NCBI RefSeq assembly: GCF_005239225.2
Contig: NC_133296.1
Coordinates: 2,170,001-2,234,000, forward strand
Source of the DNA: Populus alba
Taxonomy: Eukaryota; Streptophyta; Magnoliopsida; Malpighiales; Salicaceae
Direction: 5' to 3'
DNA length: 64,000 nt
The notes under the pieces are model-generated. The model was not told the origin of the DNA. It searched no databases and saw nothing but the letters and a program-made list of their open reading frames with translations. The translations under genes were made by a program, and so were the position numbers. Numbering within the stretch: position 1 is the first letter of the stretch; each line of letters starts with the position of its first letter. This document shows, piece after piece, positions 63,832 through 64,000 of the stretch.

Positions 63832-64000
63832 GTTTGTATCTTTTTATGAAATTCTTCAGTTTCATACTCTGGTAGCCTATTACACTTTAGTTTATTTGTT
63901 AATGAGAGCATTCAAGTTGTGAGGTGCCTAGATTCATCCTCTATTGATACTGGACTATAACTTTGCTTTTTAAAGCACCAGGCTGAATATAAAATCATAT

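Overview
The window is plant nuclear DNA: AT-rich, with intron-split genes, GT-AG splice sites, chloroplast-targeted and COPII proteins, U1/U5 spliceosomal RNA genes with plant-type promoters, and small transposon remnants. The gene sequences and the repeat families look like a woody eudicot, most likely poplar (Populus, Salicaceae). That species guess is inference; the plant assignment is firm.

Layout. (1) 1-10,230, minus strand: the first 15 coding exons (about 447 residues) of a MON2-type DCB/HUS trafficking protein, whose 3' part lies beyond position 1. (2) 10.4-13.4 kb: AT-rich spacer with a (TA)n tract and small non-autonomous transposons. (3) 13.5-28.4 kb, minus strand: an O-acetylserine (thiol) lyase (cysteine synthase) tandem array. 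It has two complete 10-exon genes (323 and 325 residues) at its ends and three broken copies between them. Interleaved with these, on the plus strand, are three U1 and three U5 small nuclear RNA loci. Two U1 and two U5 look full length; one U1 and one U5 carry deletions. The full-length copies have the plant upstream element (TCCCACAT) and a TATA-like box at RNA polymerase II spacing. (4) 28.5-36.2 kb: AT-rich intergenic DNA with microsatellites, MITE-like copies, a palindromic repeat pair and a dead LINE fragment. (5) 36,282-46,805, plus strand: a complete 22-exon 5'-3' exoribonuclease of the XRN4 type (965 residues). (6) 50,102-50,692, minus strand: a single-exon, chloroplast-type, membrane-anchored rubredoxin (RBD1-like). 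(7) 54,304 to about 63,831, plus strand: the first 16 coding exons of a Sec24 COPII coat protein (CEF/SEC24C-like), which runs off the window.

Exons were assigned by reading frame, conserved protein sequence and splice sites, and all junction phases agree. In the two OASTL genes and XRN4 the exons sum to complete open frames.

The most notable region is 17-24.5 kb. The order OASTL copy, then U5, then U1, then next OASTL copy suggests that a composite OASTL-U5-U1 unit was duplicated in tandem and then decayed unevenly. Base pairs that differ between copies but still pair (U1 stem II, U5 stem I) suggest that at least some snRNA copies were held under structural selection.
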